Both the position numbers and the translations under genes were made by a program. The notes beneath the pieces are model-generated. The model saw nothing but the letters and a program-made list of their open reading frames with translations, searched no databases and was not told the origin of the DNA. From an uncultured Bacteroides sp. (lineage in GTDB: Bacteria > Bacteroidota > Bacteroidia > Bacteroidales > Bacteroidaceae), in the NCBI GenBank assembly GCA_934716785.1, contig CAKUYM010000207.1, positions 1 through 7,664 on the forward strand: a stretch of DNA of 7,664 nt, written 5' to 3'. Within the stretch, counting starts at the first letter, position 1; each line of letters starts with the position of its first letter. Positions 1 to 5,973 of the stretch are shown piece by piece.

Positions 1-128
1 TTGGAATAAGACAATGTAACTTTGTCTGATGTCTGTCCGTCTTGAGCCTTTCCGGCTTTCTGACCACCGCAAGAAGCGAAAACTCCTGCTACTAAACAAC
101 AAGCTAAAGGATAAAATACTTTTTTCAT
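1..128 (-). CDS. Lipoprotein, N-terminal fragment (probable operon enzyme, cut by window edge)
   Basis: Only the first 42 residues are visible; the gene continues beyond base 1. It starts MKKVFYPLACC and has a lipoprotein-type signal: two lysines, a hydrophobic stretch (residues 4-18) and a lipobox FASC with the acceptor cysteine at residue 20. GGQKAGKAQDG follows. There is no acidic K-D/E-D/E stretch right after the cysteine, which would have suggested surface export, so I infer a periplasm-facing lipoprotein. It lies 35 bases downstream of the Tat-exported oxidoreductase on the same strand, so it is very likely in the same operon. By context the best guess is a DUF1080-family 3-keto-glycoside hydrolase/lyase, as next to the equivalent oxidoreductase in B. 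thetaiotaomicron. A secreted sugar isomerase/epimerase-like protein is the alternative. The visible residues do not decide the family. Confidence 0.75.
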   Translation of the reverse strand, partial: MKKVFYPLACCLVAGVFASCGGQKAGKAQDGQTSDKVTLSYS

Positions 129-163
129 GATATTTATTCTGTTATTTGATTAAAATATTCTTT

Positions 164-1651
164 TTATCTGGGCATATCCGGCAGTTTCCAGCCTTCACGG
201 TAATTATGCTTCACTAATTCTTCTGCAAATTGCTTTGCATTAACCGGATCCGTCCAAGTCTTATCAAAAGTAGGATGACCGTCATGAATCTTGAATCCGT
301 CTTTAACAACGGTACGGATAGTTTCATTGTCACCAATATTGGTAAAGCGCATATTAGCACCATCCCACTCCAAGGTCTTGTTCAAAGCTTGCAGACGAAT
401 AGCCAACACTCCCATTGCCACCATTTCATTCATCGGTCCTGCTTCTGAGAAGTCTGATTTCGTCATGACACGGCTTGACTTATCTTCTTTACAAGCACGT
501 ACCCAATCCATTTCGTGACCGCCATTCATAGCTTTAGGCACACGACGGCAAACTTTCGGAGCATTCGGCTTGCGACCGGAAAGCAACCATGGGTTCTGTC
601 CGTAACATCCGCAAATCAAAGTATCTTTCGTTCCGTGGAAGATAGTCAGACCACCACCGCTCTGCATCAGTTGTTTTCCTTCCGGGAATCCTTTCGGACG
701 TTCAGGCATCATACCACCGTCATACCAATGAACTTCCACTTCAGGCATAGCCACTTTCGGCATATTATCGCGAGCCGGGAAAATCATTTTTACATGCTGC
801 GCCTGCGGAGCACAAGCATTCAACAACAGAGTTGATGATCCTTCCACTTTTGTCGGGTATTGCAGTTTCAACGCTTTAAACGGCTGATGTAGAATATGGC
901 AAGCCATGTCGCCCAACGCTCCTGTTCCATAGTCCCACCATCCACGCCAGTTCCAAGGATGATAAATGGCATTATATGGATTCATTTTAGCAGGACCTGT
1001 AAACAAATCCCAGTTCAATGTACTTGGGATGCGATCCGCCTTTTCCGGAACATTCAATCCTTGCGGCCAAATCGGACGATCGGTAGCGCATTCCACTTTT
1101 GTCACATCACCAATTTCTCCATTCCAAATCCATTCGCAAACCAAATCAGTACCTTCATCTGATGCTCCTTGGTTACCCATCTGAGTAGCAACACCTGTTG
1201 AAGCAGCCAATTTTGTCAACAAACGAGATTCATAAACCGAATGAGTCAACGGTTTTTGACAGTATACATGTTTTCCCATTGTCATTGCATCAGCAGTGAT
1301 AATAGCGTGTGTATGGTCAGCAGTTGCAATAATAACACCATCGATAGATTTGCCCATTTCATCATACATCTTACGATAGTCCCAATACTTTTTAGCCTTA
1401 GGGAACTCATCGAATACACCTTTCGCGTATTTCCAGTCCACATCACAAAGAGCCACAATGTTTTCAGTGCCCTTTACATGATTGATATTGGCATGCCCCA
1501 TACCACCGATACCTACAGCGGCAAGATTCAGTTTGTCAGTAGGCGAAATATGCCCATGACTCATACCTAAGATAGAACTGGGAGCAATAGTTATACCTGC
1601 TAAAGCAGCAGCTCCCGTTTTCAGAAATTTTCTTCTTGAAATGTTTGACAT
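164..1651 (-). CDS. Tat-exported Gfo/Idh/MocA-family NAD(P)-dependent oxidoreductase
   Basis: This 495-residue protein opens with a twin-arginine signal: S5-R-R-K-F-L-K11, then a hydrophobic stretch to about residue 29. It should therefore be exported folded, with its cofactor already bound. The mature part starts with a Rossmann fold (LAAVGIGGMG, GxGxxG at residues 47-52). The family's usual EKP motif appears as Q132-K133-P134, keeping the lysine expected in catalysis. A second conserved segment, GALGDMACH (residues 244-252), supplies Asp248 and His252. The long C-terminal half rich in Trp and Gly resembles the bacterial Gfo/Idh/MocA C-terminal domain of secreted members. Family members oxidise or reduce sugar hydroxyls, and exported ones often keep NAD tightly bound. 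I infer that it oxidises a glycoside at C3, because of the neighbours and the resemblance to the B. thetaiotaomicron glycoside C3-oxidation cluster. It starts 11 bases after the upstream oxidoreductase gene and is probably co-transcribed. The start is fixed by the Tat motif. Confidence 0.92.
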   Translation of the reverse strand: MSNISRRKFLKTGAAALAGITIAPSSILGMSHGHISPTDKLNLAAVGIGGMGHANINHVKGTENIVALCDVDWKYAKGVFDEFPKAKKYWDYRKMYDEMGKSIDGVIIATADHTHAIITADAMTMGKHVYCQKPLTHSVYESRLLTKLAASTGVATQMGNQGASDEGTDLVCEWIWNGEIGDVTKVECATDRPIWPQGLNVPEKADRIPSTLNWDLFTGPAKMNPYNAIYHPWNWRGWWDYGTGALGDMACHILHQPFKALKLQYPTKVEGSSTLLLNACAPQAQHVKMIFPARDNMPKVAMPEVEVHWYDGGMMPERPKGFPEGKQLMQSGGGLTIFHGTKDTLICGCYGQNPWLLSGRKPNAPKVCRRVPKAMNGGHEMDWVRACKEDKSSRVMTKSDFSEAGPMNEMVAMGVLAIRLQALNKTLEWDGANMRFTNIGDNETIRTVVKDGFKIHDGHPTFDKTWTDPVNAKQFAEELVKHNYREGWKLPDMPR

Positions 1652-1662
1652 GATTATTTATT

Positions 1663-2775
1663 TTAAGGGTTTGTAATTTGTGGAAGATTACTATGTAACA
1701 ATCCATATCCATTTTTCATATTTCTTCTCCGTTCACGAATTTGTTCCAATGTCTGCAAATTACCAATCGCCGGCAGATCATGGCTACGTGCATCCTTCAG
1801 GAATTTCCATGCATATTCGGATGCAATGGCCGAATCACGCATCAGTGGCAGACGCGGACTGCGTTGCCCGGTCGTCACCGAATCTGCAAACAAATCGCAA
1901 AGCACATCAATATTCTTACCACCGAAAGGCTTCTCCATACGAATAGTCTGATTGACCCCATGCAGGTCGACCACAGCCGTCTTGAAGTCATGCGTCATAC
2001 GCACCACCCCTTTTGTACCTATTATATCTACGTATGAATTATGTGTCTGATCTTTTGACAATTGTCCATAAACAAAGCCTTGAGTAATATCAAAAACCAC
2101 ACCATTCTGAAAAGTACCGTGGCATTGCAGCCACCAAGGATCTTTGTAATTCCACATATTCACCCCCTGCGCATGCCACGTCCGGTAATCGCATCCGGCA
2201 TACCAGCGGGCAATGTCCACATAATGCATACCACAATCATGGAAAGCGGGACCTTCATATTCATGCCCTTCTCCAGGTGCCAGTCCGGGAGTCATATGAC
2301 AGATACGGAGAATAGCCAACTCTCCTATTTCTCCTGATTGGATGTATTCTTTCATCTGATTATGGTACCAGGAATTCCGCAGATACAAGTTTACGGTAGA
2401 AATAAGATTTGACTTTTCCGTCATTTCTACAACTTTCCACTCATTCTCCATCGTATCTGCAACCGGCTTTTCAGAAATGATATGTTTTCCGTAGCGAATG
2501 GCCTTTTCAATCTGTTCCATTCGAGAGTTTGCCAAAGTGAAAAGTCCGACTACTTGTACACTTTTATCTTCAAAAATACATTGATTATCTTCTACCACAC
2601 AAGATTCGGGAGAAATTTTTTCAGCCAATTGACGCGATTCCGGATTGGTATCACAGATATAAGCAATATTCCATCGCCCACTTTTCCGCATCGCTTCCCA
2701 ATAGAATCTTCCCATTCTACCGAAACCGATTATACCGACCTTTATTCTTGTGTCTACCGCAGATTGCGTGTTCAT
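1663..2775 (-). CDS. Cytoplasmic Gfo/Idh/MocA-family NAD(P)-dependent oxidoreductase
   Basis: From the ATG at 2775-2773 this gives 370 residues with no signal peptide, so it should be cytoplasmic. The Rossmann motif VGIIGFGRMG carries GxGxxG at residues 17-22. The dinucleotide-fold signature SEKP (residues 101-104) has the catalytic-type Lys103. The C-terminal domain has FHDCGMHYVDIARW (179-191), the classic D-x-G-x-H-x-x-D pattern with Asp180, His184 and Asp187. The frame extends upstream to another ATG at 2799, adding MYLNLLYF. I reject that start because those codons are AT-rich spacer sequence and family members start just before the Rossmann strand. It is the first gene of the probable operon after the control region. 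By analogy with 3-keto-glycoside pathways it may reduce an imported 3-keto-sugar back to the sugar, but its direction and substrate cannot be read from sequence. Confidence 0.9.
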   Translation of the reverse strand: MNTQSAVDTRIKVGIIGFGRMGRFYWEAMRKSGRWNIAYICDTNPESRQLAEKISPESCVVEDNQCIFEDKSVQVVGLFTLANSRMEQIEKAIRYGKHIISEKPVADTMENEWKVVEMTEKSNLISTVNLYLRNSWYHNQMKEYIQSGEIGELAILRICHMTPGLAPGEGHEYEGPAFHDCGMHYVDIARWYAGCDYRTWHAQGVNMWNYKDPWWLQCHGTFQNGVVFDITQGFVYGQLSKDQTHNSYVDIIGTKGVVRMTHDFKTAVVDLHGVNQTIRMEKPFGGKNIDVLCDLFADSVTTGQRSPRLPLMRDSAIASEYAWKFLKDARSHDLPAIGNLQTLEQIRERRRNMKNGYGLLHSNLPQITNP

Positions 2776-2856
2776 AAAATATAGTAAATTTAAGTACAAA
2801 TAATAGATAAACCATCAATCTCCATCACCTGATAGATGAATCGAAAACTGATAATG

Positions 2857-2864
2857 CAAAACTA
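2857..2864 (-). promoter_or_regulatory. Candidate -7 promoter element for the oxidoreductase operon
   Basis: The minus strand reads TAGTTTTG here, a full match to the Bacteroides -7 consensus TAnnTTTG. No TTTG is found 19-21 bases upstream, where the -33 element should be. Missing -33 elements are common at promoters that need an activator, which fits the adjacent membrane regulator gene. This is inference; no start-site data were available. Confidence 0.5.
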
Positions 2865-2902
2865 ACCAAATAAGCAACGCATTCTTTGGCTTACATATTT
2901 TT

Positions 2903-2912
2903 ATGTAGATAG
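2903..2912 (+). repeat. Proximal copy of direct repeat ATGTAGATAG (candidate activator site)
   Basis: The plus strand reads ATGTAGATAG, identical to 2970-2979. It is centred about 57 bases upstream of the predicted start site, a normal position for an activator. It overlaps an inverted repeat (TACATA at 2892-2897, TATGTA at 2902-2907, loop TTTT). The likely ligand, by proximity only, is the regulator encoded at 3009-4676. Confidence 0.45.
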
Positions 2913-2969
2913 GCAATTAAGATAAATTACTAATTACGAACAAATTAGATATTTTAAGATATCAAAAAA

Positions 2970-2979
2970 ATGTAGATAG
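2970..2979 (+). repeat. Distal copy of direct repeat ATGTAGATAG (candidate activator site)
   Basis: This is an exact copy of the 10-mer at 2903-2912, in the same orientation and 67 bases away, about 30 bases after the regulator gene's stop codon. Repeated sites in one orientation upstream of a promoter suggest binding of two protein units. Confidence 0.4.
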
Positions 2980-3008
2980 ATTGGAAAGATATTTGAGTTA
3001 CAAAACAA

Positions 3009-4676
3009 TTATTTCTCTTGAGTTGAGCTTATTTTCATGATCTCACATTCAAACTCGTCCTTATCTACTACCGCCCTCTTTCTCATTTTTGTGCGATAGT
3101 TGTAAACCGTACTTGTAGAGCAACGAAGAAAGTTAGCAATCTTACCACTGTCGGTTATTCCCAACCGCAGCAATGCATAAATGCGGAGCTCCCTATTCAA
3201 TAACGCATCCGGTTTCAAGACGATCTGTTCTTCCTCTTTCAATAAAGCATTAAAATCTGATACAAAAGTCGGATACAAACCTAAAAAGACTTTATCAAAG
3301 CGAGTGTACAAGGCATCAAGCTCCTCATCAATAAGCTTAGAGGATTTCAGTTTCTTGATCAGTTCATCGTAGTATCTGTTTATGGCATACTTATACAATA
3401 CATTTTGGAATTTTTCCATCTTACTGATATAACTGAAACACACATCGAAAAATTCTGCAATATAATGCTCTTTTACATTACTTATTTCGGACAACTGGTT
3501 ATTCGTATCATTCAATTGGCTATTCACTGCATTCAATTTCTCGTTCAATCTCAAGAGTTCTTCGTTACTTTGCGCCAGTGCCCGCTTTATCCTCAGAATC
3601 TTCCGCATCTGAAGATAGATACATGCCACTAACAAAACTAAAAGAAACAAGATAACGCCGGTTGAAATAAGGAAAGTTAGCAAATTATCTTTGGCCTTTG
3701 CCTGTTCTGCCTGATAAGCTGAGTTGACAATAGAATAGAACTTATAAATTTCCATCGCCCTAAAATGAATCCCCGAGGAAAGCACATCATCAATAACGGA
3801 CTGAGTAAATTTAAAAGCATCGGCCAAATTTTTATCTTCATACTGTATCAACGCCAATTCCTGCAAAGATGCCGTCTCACGTGTAGCGTTCCTAATATCC
3901 GCTATGGCAGACATCATATAATATTTCTTCACTTCATCCGGCTTATTCAGATGTTTGTACAACCCGGCGCATGAATGAGTAATCATGGCATAATTAGGTG
4001 ATCCCCCCTCTTCTGTTTCAAGCAATTCACGAAGAATCTTCTTCGCTTTTACCGAATCGTTCCAAGCATAATAATAAGATCTGGATAGTTTGTAATCGAA
4101 AGAATTATGGTCAAGGAGTGCCAACAGCGAATCCAGATAAGCCGTTCTCTGTTTTCCGAATCGTTTATTAGTAGTGATGATGGAATAATATTCCCAAAAC
4201 CGGGAGTAGGTTTCATAATAGACGGGCAATAGCTCATGTGGGAGTTCCGAACTTTTTATGTTTTCAAGGATAATTTCCGCATCCCTATATCTTCCACACA
4301 TCGAATAGAGAAGACTCAATTGCAAAGACGACTCATATTTCAAATAGGTTTTATCCAACCGGCGAGCAATCTCAACATTCCGATCCACATAATGAATGGC
4401 AGAGTCTACAACAAATTTCTTATACTCATCATATAGCTGAACGTTAATCTTATATTCCTGCTCCAGAGTCAAACCCGCAGTTTTCAGTTTACTTTTAATC
4501 CGATTGATCCGCACCTCTTTCCGATGAATAAAGACAGTTTTATCATCAATCATCCGGTGCAAAGAGTCGGTCAACAATTTCAATTCGTTATCCGCATAAA
4601 GAGCATTACCGCCAATGCCCAAAGCTATCAGCAGCAATAAGAAGCCTTTCTTTATCAAATAACGTCCGAATTTCAT
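3009..4676 (-). CDS. Membrane-spanning one-component transcriptional regulator, DUF6377-like (periplasmic TPR, one TM helix, cytoplasmic HTH)
   Basis: This 555-residue protein has a clear layered design. Residues 1-28 form a signal peptide (KK, then GFLLLLIALGIGG, ending near ALYA-D). Residues about 35-325 are helical with spaced aromatic and Ala positions like TPR repeats and should lie in the periplasm. Residues 333-356 form one hydrophobic membrane helix. Residues about 363-400 are rich in Asn, Gln, Glu and Leu, with leucine spacing of a coiled coil (NEELLRLNEKLNAVNSQLND). The C-terminal region, ELRIYALLRLGITDSGKIANFLRCSTSTVYNYRTKMRKRA (about 496-535), is a LuxR/FixJ-like helix-turn-helix with recognition helix CSTSTVYNYRTKMRKR. 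I see no kinase or receiver domain, so sensing and DNA binding appear to sit in one chain. This matches Bacteroidales proteins annotated DUF6377. Its place directly upstream of the operon implies that it controls that operon. In B. thetaiotaomicron the equivalent gene is described, from memory, as the cluster regulator. Confidence 0.85.
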   Translation of the reverse strand: MKFGRYLIKKGFLLLLIALGIGGNALYADNELKLLTDSLHRMIDDKTVFIHRKEVRINRIKSKLKTAGLTLEQEYKINVQLYDEYKKFVVDSAIHYVDRNVEIARRLDKTYLKYESSLQLSLLYSMCGRYRDAEIILENIKSSELPHELLPVYYETYSRFWEYYSIITTNKRFGKQRTAYLDSLLALLDHNSFDYKLSRSYYYAWNDSVKAKKILRELLETEEGGSPNYAMITHSCAGLYKHLNKPDEVKKYYMMSAIADIRNATRETASLQELALIQYEDKNLADAFKFTQSVIDDVLSSGIHFRAMEIYKFYSIVNSAYQAEQAKAKDNLLTFLISTGVILFLLVLLVACIYLQMRKILRIKRALAQSNEELLRLNEKLNAVNSQLNDTNNQLSEISNVKEHYIAEFFDVCFSYISKMEKFQNVLYKYAINRYYDELIKKLKSSKLIDEELDALYTRFDKVFLGLYPTFVSDFNALLKEEEQIVLKPDALLNRELRIYALLRLGITDSGKIANFLRCSTSTVYNYRTKMRKRAVVDKDEFECEIMKISSTQEK

Positions 4677-4701
4677 ATTATTAGCGTATAAGTCCTAAAA
4701 G

Positions 4702-4738
4702 AAAAAGCGACTTATTCATTCAGAACAAATCGCTTTTT
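4702..4738 (-). terminator. Rho-independent terminator of the rpsF-rpsR-rplI operon
   Basis: AAAAAGCGA (4702-4710) and TCGCTTTTT (4730-4738) are perfect 9-bp inverted arms around a 19-base loop. Read on the minus strand the hairpin follows rplI by 22 bases and ends in a T tract. The regulator gene starts only 26 bases further on, and I see no good promoter in the 84 bases between rplI and that start. Confidence 0.75.
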
Positions 4739-4760
4739 GTATATTGAAGTAAATCTGCTC

Positions 4761-5204
4761 TTATTCAGCAACTACTTCGAAAGGAATTTCTACTGAAACT
4801 TCCTTGTGAAGTTTAACTATAGCCTTATAGTTACCAACTTCTTTCACAGCGTCTTTTACAACGATGATCTTTCTGTCGACTTCGTGTCCCAATTTTGCCA
4901 ATGCCTCAGCAATCTGGATAGGACCAACAGAACCGAAGATAGTACCAGTTGAGCTAACTTTAGTTGCAATAGTCAAAGCTACACCTTCCAACTTAGCAGC
5001 AGCATCCTCAGCATCTTTCTTGATTTTCTCAAGTTTGTGAGCGCGTTGTTTCAGTTCTTCAGCCAACATTTTCTTTGCAGAAGGAGAAGCGATGACAGCT
5101 TTTCCAGTAGGGATCAAATAATTACGACCGTATCCGGATTTCACGTTTACGATATCGTTCTTATAACCCAAGTTTACTACGTCTTCTTTTAAAATAATTT
5201 CCAT
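4761..5204 (-). CDS. rplI: Large-subunit ribosomal protein bL9
   Basis: This complete 147-residue protein has the bL9 two-domain shape. The N-terminal rRNA-binding domain starts MEIILKEDVVNLGYKNDIVNVK and has the family signature SGYGRNYLIPTGKAV (residues 23-37). A long charged connecting helix (about 41-75) follows, then a C-terminal domain with STGTIFGSVGP. bL9 binds 23S rRNA near the L1 stalk and helps maintain reading frame. It is the last gene of the rpsF-rpsR-rplI operon, 14 bases after rpsR, and is followed by a terminator. It has a strong ribosome binding site, AAGGAGG, six bases before the ATG. Confidence 0.98.
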   Translation of the reverse strand: MEIILKEDVVNLGYKNDIVNVKSGYGRNYLIPTGKAVIASPSAKKMLAEELKQRAHKLEKIKKDAEDAAAKLEGVALTIATKVSSTGTIFGSVGPIQIAEALAKLGHEVDRKIIVVKDAVKEVGNYKAIVKLHKEVSVEIPFEVVAE

Positions 5205-5210
5205 ACTTTT

Positions 5211-5217
5211 CCTCCTT
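5211..5217 (-). promoter_or_regulatory. Strong Shine-Dalgarno sequence before rplI
   Basis: The minus strand reads AAGGAGG, six bases before the rplI ATG and just after the rpsR stop. Bacteroidota genes rarely carry such a site, because their ribosomes hide the anti-Shine-Dalgarno tail. Confidence 0.85.
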
Positions 5218-5218
5218 C

Positions 5219-5491
5219 TTATTTCATCATGTCAGTTACATAAGGCAGTAATGCCAAGTGACGAGCTCTCTTCACAGCCTGCGCGATACGACGTTGGAAC
5301 TTCAAAGAAGTACCTGTGATACGACGCGGAAGGATTTTTCCCTGTTCATTCAAGAATTTCTTCAAGAATTCGGGATCTTTGTAGTCGATGTAACGGATAC
5401 CGCTCTTTTTGAAACGGCAGTATTTTTTCTTCTTAACATCTACTGACGGCGGAGTTAAATATCTGATTTCTGATTGAACTTGTTGTGCCAT
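5219..5491 (-). CDS. rpsR: Small-subunit ribosomal protein bS18
   Basis: This complete 90-residue protein contains the bS18 core: [18 protein letters not shown] (residues 22-39), then [39 protein letters not shown] (about 47-85). bS18 pairs with bS6 on the 30S platform. In a Bacteroidota ribosome structure (Flavobacterium), bS18, bS6 and bS21 together sequester the 16S anti-Shine-Dalgarno end. The gene starts two bases after the rpsF stop, and its strong Shine-Dalgarno sequence overlaps the last rpsF codons, so translational coupling is likely. The start is confirmed by that site's spacing and by the family's length. Confidence 0.98.
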   Translation of the reverse strand: MAQQVQSEIRYLTPPSVDVKKKKYCRFKKSGIRYIDYKDPEFLKKFLNEQGKILPRRITGTSLKFQRRIAQAVKRARHLALLPYVTDMMK

Positions 5492-5493
5492 GA

Positions 5494-5838
5494 TTAATCC
5501 TCCTTTTTGTTTGATTTAACACTTCTTCTCTTAGCAGCATATTCTGCAGCATACTTATCCATCTTGAAAGTCAAGAAACGGATAACACGTTCATCACGAC
5601 GGAAGTTTACTTCCAATTTGTCAATTACAGTAGGTTCTGCATTGAACTCAATCAGTTGATAGAAACCGGTAGACTTCTTCTGAATTGGATAAGCCAATTT
5701 CTTCAGTCCCCAGTTTTCTTCATTGATAATCTCAGCACCTTCAGCTTGAAGAATACCTTTGAATTTCTCTACCGCTTCCTTCATCTGAACATCAGATAAA
5801 ACGGGAGTTAAAATGAAAACGGTTTCGTATTGATTCAT
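5494..5838 (-). CDS. rpsF: Small-subunit ribosomal protein bS6
   Basis: This complete 114-residue protein has the bS6 hallmarks: N-terminal strand [11 protein letters not shown], central [23 protein letters not shown] (about residues 43-65) and [15 protein letters not shown] (about 79-93). A Lys/Glu-rich tail ([11 protein letters not shown]) ends the chain. bS6 binds bS18 and 16S rRNA on the platform. It is the first gene of the operon, about 40 bases from the predicted transcript start. Unlike rpsR and rplI it has no Shine-Dalgarno sequence; the bases before its ATG are mostly A and T (ATTAAACGAAGT), normal for Bacteroides. The bS6:bS18 complex controls its own mRNA in other bacteria; I could not see that leader motif here. 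Confidence 0.98.
   Translation of the reverse strand: MNQYETVFILTPVLSDVQMKEAVEKFKGILQAEGAEIINEENWGLKKLAYPIQKKSTGFYQLIEFNAEPTVIDKLEVNFRRDERVIRFLTFKMDKYAAEYAAKRRSVKSNKKED
5499..5505 (-). promoter_or_regulatory. Strong Shine-Dalgarno sequence before rpsR
   Basis: The minus strand reads AAGGAGG, seven bases before the rpsR ATG. It lies inside the final codons of rpsF (Lys-Glu-Asp), so ribosomes finishing rpsF pass over it. A strong site upstream of the bS18 gene has been reported in Bacteroidota and proposed to sense ribosomes with an exposed anti-Shine-Dalgarno tail. Confidence 0.88.
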
Positions 5839-5884
5839 ACTTCGTTTAATTAAATAAATAAATCTTTGATTTTTAATGCGGGTG

Positions 5885-5915
5885 CAAAGTTAGACAATTT
5901 ATTTTGAACTACAAA
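5885..5915 (-). promoter_or_regulatory. Promoter of rpsF-rpsR-rplI
   Basis: The minus strand has TTTG (5912-5915), exactly 19 bases, then TAACTTTG (5885-5892). Both boxes and the spacing match the Bacteroides housekeeping -33/-7 consensus. Transcription should start near 5879-5880, giving a leader of about 40 bases before the rpsF ATG. Confidence 0.88.
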
Positions 5916-5965
5916 TATTTAATCTTTTTTTGTATCCGAATGTAGGAATTATCCGAGAAGCAGCT

Positions 5966-5973
5966 TAACTTTG
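5966..5973 (+). promoter_or_regulatory. -7 promoter element of the marR-family gene
   Basis: The plus strand reads TAACTTTG, a full match to TAnnTTTG. No TTTG is present at the -33 position. The predicted start near 5979 leaves a leader of about 19 bases before the ATG at 5998 and rules out the longer frame opening with TTG at 5971. Confidence 0.65.

Larger units (their letters stand above)
2776..3008 (-). promoter_or_regulatory. Control region of the oxidoreductase operon
   Basis: This 233-base AT-rich gap separates the regulator gene from the operon. I see no ORF or RNA gene in it and no convincing terminator after the regulator. It contains, on the minus strand, a -7-like element at 2857-2864, an exact 10-bp direct repeat at 2903-2912 and 2970-2979, a 6-bp-arm inverted repeat at 2892-2907, and a 16-bp near-palindrome at 2948-2963. 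If the -7 element is used, the transcript should start near 2850 and leave a leader of about 75 bases before the ATG at 2775. Confidence 0.6.

Noticed and set aside
230..1570. Several 70-110-codon plus-strand frames opposite the Tat oxidoreductase
   Set aside because: They overlap one another and a clearly real gene, and their residues look like reversed coding sequence.
2776..2799. Longer start for the cytoplasmic oxidoreductase adding MYLNLLYF
   Set aside because: The added codons are AT-rich spacer and would place extra residues before a Rossmann strand that family members begin close to their N-terminus.
2776..3008. Riboswitch or small RNA gene in the control region
   Set aside because: No stable GC-paired stems or terminator-like hairpin are visible; the region reads as promoter and binding-site DNA.
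5860..5872. Small AAATC/GATTT hairpin in the rpsF leader as a bS6:bS18 regulatory RNA
   Set aside because: It has only five AT-rich pairs and lacks visible conserved features of the known bS6:bS18-binding leader motif.
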